Shown one piece after another: positions 33,565-42,792 of a stretch of DNA of 64,000 bases. Under the pieces are notes generated by a model. It was not told where the DNA came from. It ran no database searches and saw nothing but the letters and a program-made list of their open reading frames with translations. Position numbers and translations under genes: made by a program. The first letter of the stretch is position 1. Each line of letters begins with the position of its first letter. Source of the stretch: Pseudoalteromonas sp. A601 (lineage in GTDB: Bacteria > Pseudomonadota > Gammaproteobacteria > Enterobacterales > Alteromonadaceae); the NCBI RefSeq assembly GCF_002165575.1, contig NZ_MXQF01000003.1:183156-247155 (forward strand), written 5' to 3'.

Positions 33565-34893
33565 TTAGCGATTAAATAACAAAGGCATAGCAATGCCAGT
33601 TGTTGTAATTAGGTTTTGACCATCAAATACTTGCTCGCCATTAACCCAAGTAGCCTTTATTTTTGCCGGAAAACGGTGGCCATCAAATGGCGTCCAACCA
33701 CATTGATAACGAGCTGTTTCATGACTTGCTAGCGTTGAGTCATTCATATCGACTAACACTAAATCAGCAAAATAACCTTCACGAATAAAGCCTCGATCTA
33801 TAATGTTGTAGCGTAATGCAGGGTTATGGGCCGTTTTTTCAACTATTAGCTCTATGGTTAAACGCTGTTGCTGTACATGCTCAAGTAAGGTGAGTAACGC
33901 GTGCTCAACTAACGGTAGGCCAGCAGGGGCTTGGCTATAAGGAGTCTGTTTTTCATCCCATGTATGCGGGGCATGATCAGTGGCAATAATATCAATTTGA
34001 CCATTGATTACTCCTTGCAACAACACATCACGATCACTCTTAGCTTTGATCGCAGGGTTACATTTAATCAGGTTCCCGCGCTGCGCGTAGTCCTCTTCGC
34101 TAAACCACAAATGATGAACGCAGGCTTCGGCAGTAATATGTTTATTACGAATATCACCTGTTGAAAACAAGCTTAGCTCTTTTTCTGTCGTAATATGTAA
34201 CACATGCAATTGGCTTTGGTGCTTTTTAGCCAGTCCGACAGCATAAGATGAAGAAGCATAACAGGCCTGCGTATCACGAATAATTGGGTGATGTTGTATT
34301 TCTAAAGGTTGTTCCTGTAAGGTCTCAAGGTTTTTGGCAATAACACTGCCATCTTCACAGTGTGTAACTATAAGCGTTGGACTGTGTTTAAATATTTGCT
34401 CTAACGCAACTGGATGCTCAACCAATAAGTCACCAGTCGATGCGCCCATAAAGACTTTTACCCCACAGTGACGCGTAGGATCGAGCCGTTTTATCTGCTC
34501 TAAATTGTTTTCTGTGGCACCTAAATAAAAACTGTAATTTGCCAAAGAGTAATCACGCCCTAGCGCAAACTTTTGCTCCAATGCTTCAATGGTCGTGGTT
34601 GATGGGCTCACATTAGGCATTTCCATAAAACTAGTAATACCACCAGCAACGGCCGCCCGCGACTCACTGGCTATGTTACCTTTATGCGTTAAACCAGGTT
34701 CACGAAAGTGCACTTGGTCATCAATCATGCCGGGTAATAAATAACAGCCATCTGCTGCGATTATAGTATCGCCAGCTTGTGCTGAGATTTCTGTTGCTAT
34801 TTTTTCTATCCGGCCATCAACTATGCGTACATCACTAATGTATGACTTGCCTTCATTTACAATCTTAGCCTGCTTTATTAATGTCACTTTCAA
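33565..34893 (-). CDS. dihydroorotase-like amidohydrolase (zinc-starvation paralogue)
   Basis: A 442-residue class I-type dihydroorotase, ring-closing carbamoyl-aspartate to dihydroorotate for pyrimidine synthesis. Metal-site blocks seen: GMIDDQVHFREPGLTHKG (first His of the usual HxH is Gln), GVKVFMGAS with the Lys expected to be carboxylated, IVTHCEDG, LHVLHITTEKE and IATDHAPHT. Paralogues like this sit in Zur regulons with folE2 and COG0523 genes. Its ATG overlaps the merC stop by four bases (ATGA), so translation is coupled. A hydantoinase role is less likely given the context. Confidence 0.85.
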   Translation of the reverse strand: MKVTLIKQAKIVNEGKSYISDVRIVDGRIEKIATEISAQAGDTIIAADGCYLLPGMIDDQVHFREPGLTHKGNIASESRAAVAGGITSFMEMPNVSPSTTTIEALEQKFALGRDYSLANYSFYLGATENNLEQIKRLDPTRHCGVKVFMGASTGDLLVEHPVALEQIFKHSPTLIVTHCEDGSVIAKNLETLQEQPLEIQHHPIIRDTQACYASSSYAVGLAKKHQSQLHVLHITTEKELSLFSTGDIRNKHITAEACVHHLWFSEEDYAQRGNLIKCNPAIKAKSDRDVLLQGVINGQIDIIATDHAPHTWDEKQTPYSQAPAGLPLVEHALLTLLEHVQQQRLTIELIVEKTAHNPALRYNIIDRGFIREGYFADLVLVDMNDSTLASHETARYQCGWTPFDGHRFPAKIKATWVNGEQVFDGQNLITTTGIAMPLLFNR

Positions 34894-35318
34894 TTTGCTT
34901 GCTCCGATACACTACCAGTGCACGGGCACTCTTCATCATCTTTAGCTAAACATTGGCGATAATTAAACCAATGCGCAACAGCAATAAAAGCCGCACCAAC
35001 AAGCGTAAATCCTTTCTCGCCTAACTCACCGAATAACGCCTCACCAGCAGTCACTGCGAGTACCATTAAAATAACGCCTACGAATCCTGAAACCATATAA
35101 CGAAAACGTTTATGCTTTTTACAACCCAAACTCAATGCAAGTACGCTGGTAGGTATAACGGCCGCTAAAATCCAAAAATGAAACTGTTCGTTATCTAGTT
35201 GTAATGCTGCAAAACTAGGTAATAGCGTCAGTAAAATAGGGGTTGCAAAGCAGTGGATTGTGCACATCATTGAAAGTCCGATAGCAAACTTATCCATTAC
35301 ACTTTGTGTTGATTTCAT
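34890..35318 (-). CDS. MerC-domain inner-membrane protein
   Basis: A 142-residue protein with four helices and the MerC metal site SMMCTIHCFATPILLTLLP (Cys19 and Cys23 region). It also has GCKKHK after the second helix and a Cys-rich tail (ECPCTG). MerC was first known as a mercury importer; Zur-linked members without mer genes are thought to handle zinc. No mer genes are present here. It follows zur by 11 bases. Confidence 0.85.
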   Translation of the reverse strand: MKSTQSVMDKFAIGLSMMCTIHCFATPILLTLLPSFAALQLDNEQFHFWILAAVIPTSVLALSLGCKKHKRFRYMVSGFVGVILMVLAVTAGEALFGELGEKGFTLVGAAFIAVAHWFNYRQCLAKDDEECPCTGSVSEQAN

Positions 35319-35329
35319 TCTCGTTTCCT

Positions 35330-35815
35330 CTAATTGGTTTTAGGTGGCTTTGGTTTGCATTGGCAACATAAACCCGTAATTTCTAACTGTGACTTACTCG
35401 GTGTGAAGCCTGCGATCTCCACCTGTTCGAACAAGGCTTTTACTTTGTCATTCACATCATTCATCTCTATGACTTTGTTACATGAGCTGCAAATCAAAAA
35501 CATAGATAGCTGATGCTGGCATCCGTCATTTGCATGACTGCATGCCATAAATTTATTCTCTGACTTTAATCGGTGTACTAAATCTACCGATTCAAGAAAG
35601 TCTAAAATTCGATAAACAGACATCGCCAAAATAGGCGCATCCATTACCTTATTGAATTGATCTGTCAGCTCATAAGCAGATAAAGGTTTTTTTGCTTTTA
35701 GTAATATTTCTAAAACTTGCTGGCGTTTTTCTGTGAGTTTCCCGCCTGAAGTCGCACACTTTATATCTGCAAAACGAATTGCTTTTTTAAGTTGTTGTTG
35801 ATTCACTCTAACCAC
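35330..35815 (-). CDS. zur: Fur-family zinc uptake regulator
   Basis: A 161-residue Fur-family repressor. The N-terminal winged helix is LTEKRQQVLEILLKAKKPLSAYELTDQF...LAMSVYRILDFLESVDLVHRL. The C-terminal half has HQLSMFLICSSCNKVIEMN with the structural CxxC and a tail GLCCQCK. Its place among folE2, COG0523, DUF2796 and ZnuD genes identifies it as Zur rather than Fur. The start is GTG (35815, or 35806), overlapping the DUF2796 stop by 13 bases. It lies in the operon it probably controls, giving autoregulation. Confidence 0.88.
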   Translation of the reverse strand: MVRVNQQQLKKAIRFADIKCATSGGKLTEKRQQVLEILLKAKKPLSAYELTDQFNKVMDAPILAMSVYRILDFLESVDLVHRLKSENKFMACSHANDGCQHQLSMFLICSSCNKVIEMNDVNDKVKALFEQVEIAGFTPSKSQLEITGLCCQCKPKPPKTN

Positions 35816-36315
35816 ACTAACTCAGGTTTACTTGGCTTGAGTTTTGCCATTCCTTGCCCCTTTTCATGACTCCATTGAACCTCTACCTGTTGCAATGAGC
35901 TTACCCAGTCAAAAATCGTTAGCGTTATTTGCTTGGCTGGTGATTCACATAACAGTCTATATTCGACCTTAATATCTTGATGTGCATGAGCATCATCGTG
36001 TGCGCTGGGCAACGTTGACTCGCTTTGCTCCATAACACATGCATTATCAAACTTTACAACTTGTTCTATAACTGCCAACCGCTTATGAAGCGCAGCTACT
36101 CGCTGTATTTGTTCTGGTGTTTCTGGGGTGTGCTCAAAACCAAGCACATCCGCTGCTGGCAAAGTGAATTGTAAATGCCAGTGTTGCTTTTGCTGCACTA
36201 TTAATAACTGACCTTGACCATGAACATGTTGATGCTCATGACTTGCAGCAAAAAAAGGCATTAATAAAATTACCAGCAGCATGAACTGTAAATAACTGTT
36301 TTTTATAAGACCCAC
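35803..36315 (-). CDS. DUF2796 zinc-binding periplasmic protein (ZrgA-like)
   Basis: A 170-residue exported protein; the signal peptide ends near residue 24. The mature N terminus is SHEHQHVHGQGQLLIVQQ, a His cluster for zinc, followed by PAADVLGFEHTPETPEQ, the DUF2796 core. A second His run (HDDAHAH) lies mid-protein. ZrgA of Vibrio cholerae and PA4063 are Zur-controlled relatives. It heads the minus-strand operon that runs to the COG0523 gene, facing the ZnuD-like gene across two Zur-like sites. Confidence 0.87.
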   Translation of the reverse strand: MGLIKNSYLQFMLLVILLMPFFAASHEHQHVHGQGQLLIVQQKQHWHLQFTLPAADVLGFEHTPETPEQIQRVAALHKRLAVIEQVVKFDNACVMEQSESTLPSAHDDAHAHQDIKVEYRLLCESPAKQITLTIFDWVSSLQQVEVQWSHEKGQGMAKLKPSKPELVWLE

Positions 36316-36349
36316 TTAAAAATCTCTACACAATAGTTAATTTTCACTT

Positions 36350-36390
36350 GATACAGTATAACATTTCAAGCACAATTGATATAGTATAAC
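36350..36390. promoter_or_regulatory. tandem Zur-like operators in the central divergent promoter
   Basis: GATACAGTATAAC (36350-36362) and GATATAGTATAAC (36378-36390) differ by one base and are 28 bases apart. Both share TATAAC with the sites at 28716 and 30924. They are placed to control the receptor to the right and the DUF2796-zur operon to the left. Confidence 0.75.
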
Positions 36391-36408
36391 ATCCAACAAG
36401 GTAGTCAA

Positions 36409-38820
36409 ATGAAACGAAGATCTCAATTAGCTGTTTTGATAGCAGCTTTATTACCTGCAAGTGTGCTTGCAAATTCTATTGAAGGCACAGTACTCAACAA
36501 CCAAGGTAAAGTTGTTGCTAATGCAACGGTAGAAGTTGAAGGCTCAGACGTAAAAGTCGCCACCGACGAAAATGGTAAATTTGTCATCGTAAATTTAAAA
36601 GATGGCTTAAAAGAACTTCATGTTGTTGCACCTGGGTACGCTCACCTTCATCGCGACATCACAGTAAGTGGCGATGAAAACCAGTCAATTACATTTAATT
36701 TAAAACGTTCTCCAATCGAAGTAATCGACATTGAAGCAACGCCTATTCATATGTCGGCAATGGAATCAGCGTCTCCTGTCAGTGTGCTATCTGGTGAACA
36801 ATTAAGACGCCAGCAAGCAGCAACCTTAGGTGATAGCCTTGAAAAACTCCCGGGTGTTAATACCAACTTTCATGGCAAAGTAGCCAGTACCCCTATTATT
36901 CGTGGTTTAAGCGGCCCTCGTGTATTGATCACTCAAAACGGCCTTGATGTCAGTGATGTATCAAGAGTGGGCCCTGATCACTCTGTTGCTTCAGAAGCGT
37001 CAACTGCGCAGCAAATCGAAGTATTACGTGGTCCTGCAACATTATTTTATGGCAGCGGCGCAATTGGCGGTGTTGTTAATGTCGTTGATAACCGTGTGCC
37101 AACAGATAGCACAACGCGCGGCGAGTGGAACCTAGAACATAACTCTGTTGATAATCAAAAAGTGGCTTCGTTTAATGCCACCACAGGCACTGATTCATTC
37201 GCATTTTATGCCGATGCTTTTTGGCGTGAAGCTGATGACTATGAAATTCCCGTAGCTGCTGAGTTAGATCACGATGATCATGAAGAGCACAGTGGTGATT
37301 ATACAGTTGAAAACAGCAATGAAGAGTCTGATGGTTTCACCGTAGGCGCCAGCTATTTAATGGACCAAGGTTTCATTGGTATCGCTATTGAGCAATTTAA
37401 TCGTCAATACGGTATTCCTGGCCATACACATGGCGGCGAAGAAGAAGAGCACAGCGAAGAAGAAAGCGTATACGCTGACTTAGAGCAAACTAAGGTGCAA
37501 TTATTAAGCGAGTATAACCTAGATAATGAGTGGCTTAATAAAATAAACCTTCGCGTTGGCCACACTGATTACAAACATGCCGAAATTGAAAATAGCCTAG
37601 TGGGCACCACATTCAAAAATGAAACAAATGAGTTCCGCGTAGACTTAATGCACAACCCATTTAGTGAGTGGAATGGTGGTTTAAGTTTTCATTACAAACA
37701 AAGCGATGTTGAAGCACAAGGAGAGGAAGCATTTACTCCACCTTCACAAACACAAAGTTTTGCTGTCGCACTAATGGAAGAAAGACACTTTGGTGACTTT
37801 TTAGTGCAACTAGGTGGTCGTGTTGAACGTGTAACTATTGATGCAGACAACGCGCTATTGCCTAATATTGACGCTCACGCTCATGATGAAGAAGAGGCTG
37901 ATGAGCATGATCACGACCATGAAGAAAGCACTGCAATCACTCGCGTATTTGACGTAGAGCACGAGTTTACCCCGGTTAGCTTATCTGCTGGCTTAGTGTG
38001 GGACTTTACCCCTAGCTATAATTTAGGGTTGTCAGTATCACGCTCAGAGCGCGCTCCTTCGGCTTCTGAATTATTATCATTCGGTGCGCACATTGGTACT
38101 GGTACTTACGAAGTAGGTGCGTTATTTGATGTTGATAAAGACGGCCATTTTGGCTTGTCTGAGCAAGCGATAGACCTAGAAACAGCCAACAACATTGATT
38201 TAACCTTCCGTAAAACGCAAGGTGATATCGGCTTTATTTTTAATGCTTTCTACAACCAAGTAGACAACTATTACTACCAAATAGATACGGGCTTATACGC
38301 TGAAAGCGGCCATAGCCATGGTGATGAAGACGGTCATGATCATGGTGATGAACACGACCATTCATCTGAATTACCGGTTTATTTATTCAAAACAGATGAC
38401 GTCATTTTACATGGTTTTGAAGCACAAGTGGCATGGCAGTTAACTGATGAGTTTAAAGTCGATTTATTCTCAGATTACGTTCGCGCCCGCTTAAAAGACG
38501 GCGGCGATTTACCACGCACACCACCACTTCGTTTCGGTACTGAGTTTAGCTATCAAACAGAAAAGCTGAGCGCACACCTACACGTGACTCGCTATCAAGA
38601 GCAAGACCGTACCGCGCCAGAAGAAACAGCTACTGACGGTTACACCATGCTTGATGCCAGCGTTTCATATGATTTATCAGTGCTTAATCAAGATGTCTCC
38701 CTGTATTTACGTGGCACTAATTTAACAGACACCGAAGCACGTGTGCATAGTTCATTTTTAAAGAATATAGCACCACGTCCAGGTCGTAGTTTTGCACTTG
38801 GTATTCGCGGTTACTTTTAA
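36409..38820 (+). CDS. znuD: His-rich TonB-dependent zinc receptor (ZnuD-like)
   Basis: An 803-residue outer-membrane receptor for zinc or zinc-haem. The signal peptide ends at residue 22 (VLAN). A carboxypeptidase-like extension (ANSIEGTVLNNQGKVVANATVEVEG) leads into the plug (PVSVLSGEQLRRQQAATLGDSLEKLPGVNT, IEVLRGPATLFYGSGAIGGVVNVVDNRVP). Loops carry His/Asp/Glu clusters: DHDDHEEH, HTHGGEEEEH, HAHDEEEADEHDHDHEE and HSHGDEDGHDHGDEHDHS, as in ZnuD. The barrel ends FALGIRGYF. The Zur-like tandem site precedes it and the AztD-like gene follows by 33 bases. Confidence 0.9.
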   Translation: MKRRSQLAVLIAALLPASVLANSIEGTVLNNQGKVVANATVEVEGSDVKVATDENGKFVIVNLKDGLKELHVVAPGYAHLHRDITVSGDENQSITFNLKRSPIEVIDIEATPIHMSAMESASPVSVLSGEQLRRQQAATLGDSLEKLPGVNTNFHGKVASTPIIRGLSGPRVLITQNGLDVSDVSRVGPDHSVASEASTAQQIEVLRGPATLFYGSGAIGGVVNVVDNRVPTDSTTRGEWNLEHNSVDNQKVASFNATTGTDSFAFYADAFWREADDYEIPVAAELDHDDHEEHSGDYTVENSNEESDGFTVGASYLMDQGFIGIAIEQFNRQYGIPGHTHGGEEEEHSEEESVYADLEQTKVQLLSEYNLDNEWLNKINLRVGHTDYKHAEIENSLVGTTFKNETNEFRVDLMHNPFSEWNGGLSFHYKQSDVEAQGEEAFTPPSQTQSFAVALMEERHFGDFLVQLGGRVERVTIDADNALLPNIDAHAHDEEEADEHDHDHEESTAITRVFDVEHEFTPVSLSAGLVWDFTPSYNLGLSVSRSERAPSASELLSFGAHIGTGTYEVGALFDVDKDGHFGLSEQAIDLETANNIDLTFRKTQGDIGFIFNAFYNQVDNYYYQIDTGLYAESGHSHGDEDGHDHGDEHDHSSELPVYLFKTDDVILHGFEAQVAWQLTDEFKVDLFSDYVRARLKDGGDLPRTPPLRFGTEFSYQTEKLSAHLHVTRYQEQDRTAPEETATDGYTMLDASVSYDLSVLNQDVSLYLRGTNLTDTEARVHSSFLKNIAPRPGRSFALGIRGYF

Positions 38821-38853
38821 GCGCTAAAAAAATTATAAATTAAGGAAATTAAC

Positions 38854-40257
38854 ATGACTAAATTATTCAAATTAAAACTGATTGCACTGGCAATAAGCAG
38901 CACACTAATCACCGCTTGTGGCGATGCAGAAACCAATATCGTTGAGAAAAATCCGATAGAAGTGCCTGATGACCATGATCACGGTGATGGTGACGATCAT
39001 GACCACGGTGATGAATACACTATTGATTCATTAGGGCGACTTGTAGTACTTGCTAACGACAGCAACACAGCAAGCTTTTTTGATTTAGACGATAATGAAC
39101 TTTTGGATACATTTACCCTTACCAATGATTCGAATACGCTGTCATCGTCACCTGATTTTCGTTATGCAGTGATTGCTAGTCGCGCACAAGATTACCTAGG
39201 TTTTATCGACGGTGGTTTATGGCGTGAAGACCACGGCGAGCATTTACACGACTACAAGCAAGGCCCAGCAGCTAGCAGCTTTGAGTTAACCAGCGGTAGC
39301 CGCCCAACGCACCTGGTTAAACACGATGGTAAATTAGCTATCTTTTACGATGGTGATGCAGAGTCAGGTACGGTTGCATCTGTTGAAGTATTAACAGATA
39401 ACGACATCACAAGTGCAACAGCAGCGTTACCGGGCATCACTTACGATATTAATATGCACGGTGTTGCAGAGCCTCGTGGTGAGCATTTACTATCAACCAT
39501 TCGTCGTGATGATGCTGAAAGTACATCAGTTGCTAAAATCCTGCCAGACCAAGTGGGTGTTTATCATTTTCATGATGGTGAATATGAGCTTGAACAAACT
39601 TTAGAGTTAACTTGCCCTGATTTACATGGCGCAGCACAAAACCACGATTACGTAATATTTGGTTGTAGCGATGGCGTACTATTAGCTCATCAGCATGATG
39701 ACGAATACGAAGCTGAAAAAATAGCGAATATTGCAGCCGTTGGCGATCTACGTATTGGCACTATATATGGCCATGAAAACAGCGAGAGCTTTATTGGCGT
39801 TGCGTCTGGTCATGGCGGCGGCCCTGCCGTAATTGTAAGCATCGACCCTGAAAATGCTGAAATGGAAGAATTAGAATGGCAACTAGCTGATGGCGCAAGT
39901 GCCATTTCTTACTCTTTCTCCGCCAACGGCGAGCACTTTTTAGTATTAGACAGCTTAGGCTTTTTAAACGTGCTTGAAGCACATGCACACGACGACCACA
40001 CACACTGGGAATTAGCAGGCCAAGTTGATATCACTGAAGAAGACGTAACAACTATGCCTGAAGGCATGAAGTTTAGTATGACAGTGGCGCAAAATGGTCA
40101 GTTTGCTTACGTAGCCGACCCAATCGCTCAACATGTGGTACAAGTACACCTTGAAGACTTAGAAATTGAAGGTGAACTAGAGCTAACATTCCCACCAGCG
40201 GCAATCACTTGGTTAGGTATTGCAGAAGAGGAAGAAGAGCACGACCACGAACATTAA
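38854..40257 (+). CDS. AztD-like zinc-binding beta-propeller lipoprotein
   Basis: A 467-residue exported protein with lipobox ITAC (Cys22). A flexible DDHDHGDGDDHDHGDE run follows at 38-55. The rest repeats propeller-blade patterns (LVVLANDSNTASFFDL, FRYAVIASRAQ, LLAHQHDDEYE, FLVLDSLGFLNVLEAHAHDDHTH) and it ends in EEEEEHDHEH. AztD proteins are periplasmic zinc chaperones that feed an AztC binding protein. No AztABC is in the window, so the acceptor is elsewhere. It is co-transcribed with the ZnuD-like receptor, and a strong terminator follows. Confidence 0.82.
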   Translation: MTKLFKLKLIALAISSTLITACGDAETNIVEKNPIEVPDDHDHGDGDDHDHGDEYTIDSLGRLVVLANDSNTASFFDLDDNELLDTFTLTNDSNTLSSSPDFRYAVIASRAQDYLGFIDGGLWREDHGEHLHDYKQGPAASSFELTSGSRPTHLVKHDGKLAIFYDGDAESGTVASVEVLTDNDITSATAALPGITYDINMHGVAEPRGEHLLSTIRRDDAESTSVAKILPDQVGVYHFHDGEYELEQTLELTCPDLHGAAQNHDYVIFGCSDGVLLAHQHDDEYEAEKIANIAAVGDLRIGTIYGHENSESFIGVASGHGGGPAVIVSIDPENAEMEELEWQLADGASAISYSFSANGEHFLVLDSLGFLNVLEAHAHDDHTHWELAGQVDITEEDVTTMPEGMKFSMTVAQNGQFAYVADPIAQHVVQVHLEDLEIEGELELTFPPAAITWLGIAEEEEEHDHEH

Positions 40258-40286
40258 GCTCTACTAGTCGCATCATACGACACATG

Positions 40287-40322
40287 AAAAAAAGGTTGGT
40301 ACAAGTGTACCAACCTTTTTTA
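40287..40322 (+). terminator. terminator of the znuD-aztD operon
   Basis: AAAGGTTGGTAC and GTACCAACCTTT form perfect 12-base arms around AAGT, then TTTT follows; flanking A and T runs allow it to work both ways. Confidence 0.92.
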
Positions 40323-40434
40323 ATGGCTGATATTTGCAAAACTTCACCATCAGACCCAGAGCATCAATGATAACTAATCCTTTGACTAAAAAACCATAAA
40401 ACCATACTATTTATGAAAAAAGGAACACTCGTGT

Positions 40435-40998
40435 ATGGATACATCCTTATTACTCATCAACGCATTACTTTACTTTTTCTTACCGCTTTGGGGGATTGTC
40501 GGGTTTGTAGACTGGTGTTGCCACAGAGCCACAAACATTGAAAGCACTTCAGGTATCAAAGAAACGTTTATGCACTCGGTTATGGGCATACAGATGGGTC
40601 TTCCCATCGTGCTTTGTCTTATATTTGATGTAAATGCACTCATTTTACTTATTTGTATTATCACATGGATTTTGCACGAGTTAGTTGCTCATATGGATGT
40701 GGCTTATGCCTCTCCAATAAGAGAAATCTCTATTTGGGAAATGCATGCCCACACTTATTTGGGCTCATTACCTTTATATATGTTATCGAGCATCGTTGTT
40801 ATTAATTGGGATCATTTTTTAAAGCTAATTACCTTTGATCTAAATGGAGAAATGACCTTTAAAATACTCGAAAACCCTTACGGTACATCAGGCTACTTAC
40901 CTGCTTATTTAACATTTATGGCTATTGTATGTATTTTCCCCTACATGGAAGAAAACCTCCGTTGTATTTTTGCTTACTTTAAAGGAAGAAAAGTTTGA
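40435..40998 (+). CDS. His-rich membrane protein, fatty-acid hydroxylase/desaturase-like
   Basis: A 187-residue polytopic protein with four hydrophobic stretches. Between them are charged clusters placed as in membrane diiron enzymes: DWCCHR (Asp26, His30), ETFMH (Glu43, His47), HELVAHMD (His81, His86, Asp88) and EMHAH (Glu102, His104, His106). The family is not one I can name. AGGA lies 11 bases before the ATG. It opens a four-gene cluster and overlaps the KAS III gene by four bases, so it likely modifies the acyl product of that enzyme. Confidence 0.6.
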   Translation: MDTSLLLINALLYFFLPLWGIVGFVDWCCHRATNIESTSGIKETFMHSVMGIQMGLPIVLCLIFDVNALILLICIITWILHELVAHMDVAYASPIREISIWEMHAHTYLGSLPLYMLSSIVVINWDHFLKLITFDLNGEMTFKILENPYGTSGYLPAYLTFMAIVCIFPYMEENLRCIFAYFKGRKV

Positions 40999-42104
40999 AC
41001 GTCTACATAAATAGTACTGGTCGCTATTTACCAGGAAATCCTATCAATAATGACGAAATTGAAGCTGTATTAGGTTTAATTAATAACAAACCTAGTCGTC
41101 TAAAAAATAAGATTTTAAAGTCTAACGGTATAAAAACACGTCACTACGCCATAAATACAGAACAACAAACCGTTGAGAGCAACTGCAATTTAGCAAAAAA
41201 AGCAGCTTTAAACTGTATTGAAAACAGTTTTCTACCAAGTAGAAAAATCAAACTTTTAAGTACCGCCACTAGCCAAGGTGATATGGTTTTACCCGGCTTC
41301 AGTAGCATGTTGCAAGCCGAACTCGATATTCCTGAAGTAGAAATAAATACAAGTCATGGTATCTGCTCTAGCAGCATGATGGCACTCAAATACGCGTTCG
41401 CTAATATCAAAGCAGAGTTAAGTGATAACGCATTAGTAGTAGCAAGCGAGCTTGCTTCTCGACTATTCAAACACTCGCGTTATGAAGCTATTGAAGATGA
41501 CAGCATTGATTTTAATGCTGAGTTCTTACGCTGGATGTTATCAGATGGCGCCGGAGCTTTACTGCTTGAAAATACCCCTAGATCTAATACTACAAGTTTA
41601 AAAATCGAATGGATAAAAAGTTTTTCTCACGCTGACGTTTACGATACCTGTATGTCATTAGGCAAAAGCAAGAATGACGAAATAAAAACCTGGCAAGACT
41701 ATCCGACTTACGCTGAAGCTGAAAAGTCAGGAGCATTACTACTCAGACAGGATGTCAGATTATTAGATAACATTGTGGCAGTTGGCGTGAACGGATTCTT
41801 AAAGCTCATCAGCACTGGTGATGTCAATGTTGATAAAATCGATCATGTGCTTTGCCACTTTTCATCACACTACTTCAAAGGAAAAATTTTTGAAATGCTA
41901 GCACAAGCAGGTACTTTCATCCCTGAAGAGAAATGGTATACAAACCTATATGAACGAGGTAATACCGGCTGTGCTTCATTATTTATTATGCTTGATGAAT
42001 TTATAAAGACTCATACTTTAAACTCAGGCGATACTATTTTATGCATGGTTCCCGAGTCAGGGCGATTTAACTGCGCTTATATGCTGCTAACGGTAGAGAA
42101 ATAA
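40995..42104 (+). CDS. beta-ketoacyl-ACP synthase III-like condensing enzyme
   Basis: A 369-residue thiolase-fold condensing enzyme, longer than FabH (about 320). The triad is complete: Cys124 in SHGICSSSMMAL, His288 in DHVLCHFSS, and Asn323 in ERGNTGCAS. An insertion of about 40 residues (160-250) lies around the dimer/substrate region. This form is typical of secondary-metabolite or special-lipid KAS III rather than the housekeeping FabH. Start and stop are packed against neighbours (four-base overlap, one-base gap). No acyl carrier protein gene is adjacent. Confidence 0.85.
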   Translation: MNVYINSTGRYLPGNPINNDEIEAVLGLINNKPSRLKNKILKSNGIKTRHYAINTEQQTVESNCNLAKKAALNCIENSFLPSRKIKLLSTATSQGDMVLPGFSSMLQAELDIPEVEINTSHGICSSSMMALKYAFANIKAELSDNALVVASELASRLFKHSRYEAIEDDSIDFNAEFLRWMLSDGAGALLLENTPRSNTTSLKIEWIKSFSHADVYDTCMSLGKSKNDEIKTWQDYPTYAEAEKSGALLLRQDVRLLDNIVAVGVNGFLKLISTGDVNVDKIDHVLCHFSSHYFKGKIFEMLAQAGTFIPEEKWYTNLYERGNTGCASLFIMLDEFIKTHTLNSGDTILCMVPESGRFNCAYMLLTVEK

Positions 42105-42105
42105 C

Positions 42106-42792
42106 ATGGAACATTACATTCAAACCGAACTTGGTAAAAAATGCCTACAAGAATTACTACAAGTATGGCTTGATTTTGACCGCAACTTATCAAAAGTGCC
42201 AATCGTAAAGCGATTAGAAACTGGCAGACTAAGTCAGCAAGATTACTGTCATTTATTACTCAATATGCGCCAACAAGTCATTGAAGGCTCAAGATGGATC
42301 AGCCGCAGTGCATCAAGTTTCGACCGTAATCACAGTGATATTCGCTCTAGCGTAATTCATCATGCTCATGAAGAACATCGCGATTACTTAATGTTGGAAA
42401 AAGACTATCAAGCAGCCGGAGGTGAGCTAGCAGACATACAAACTGCCGAGCGAAACGTTGGCTCAGAGGCTCTTCACGGCTACCTAATGTACAGTGCAAG
42501 CAAACCGAATCCTGTCGCACTCATCGGCGCTATGTGGATCATTGAAGGACTAGGAAACAAAATGTCAATCAAGTGGGCTAAGCTCATTAAAGAACACTTG
42601 CAACCATCTATAAATATCACGCGGTTTCTAGAGTATCACGGTAAAAACGATGAAGATCATCTAAAAGAACTTTATCAACTGATTGATCGCGTCGCGTCAT
42701 CTAAAGATAACGTAGCATCAATCGTTAAAACAGCGAGAGTAGTAGGACGCCTCTATTGTCTACAACTTGAAGAAGTCGATAATTATGAATAA
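42106..42792 (+). CDS. haem-oxygenase-like diiron oxidase (HDO family)
   Basis: A 228-residue all-helical protein of the TenA/PqqC-like HDO superfamily, which includes UndA (alkene-forming), BesC and SznF. Likely diiron ligands: Glu60 in VIEGSRW, the cluster HHAHEEHRD (His88-Asp93), Glu147 in IIEGLGNKM, and His178/Asp182/His185 in YHGKNDEDH. The intact carboxylate/His set argues for a real oxygen-activating enzyme rather than a PqqC-like cofactor-free one. Placement after a KAS III gene suggests an acyl substrate. It overlaps the fourth gene by eight bases. Confidence 0.78.
   Translation: MEHYIQTELGKKCLQELLQVWLDFDRNLSKVPIVKRLETGRLSQQDYCHLLLNMRQQVIEGSRWISRSASSFDRNHSDIRSSVIHHAHEEHRDYLMLEKDYQAAGGELADIQTAERNVGSEALHGYLMYSASKPNPVALIGAMWIIEGLGNKMSIKWAKLIKEHLQPSINITRFLEYHGKNDEDHLKELYQLIDRVASSKDNVASIVKTARVVGRLYCLQLEEVDNYE

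Noticed and set aside
42106..42792. TenA thiaminase or a second haem oxygenase
   Set aside because: The fold is related, but the set of His and carboxylate ligands fits HDO diiron oxidases, there is no thiamine context, and the HemO proximal-His motif is missing.
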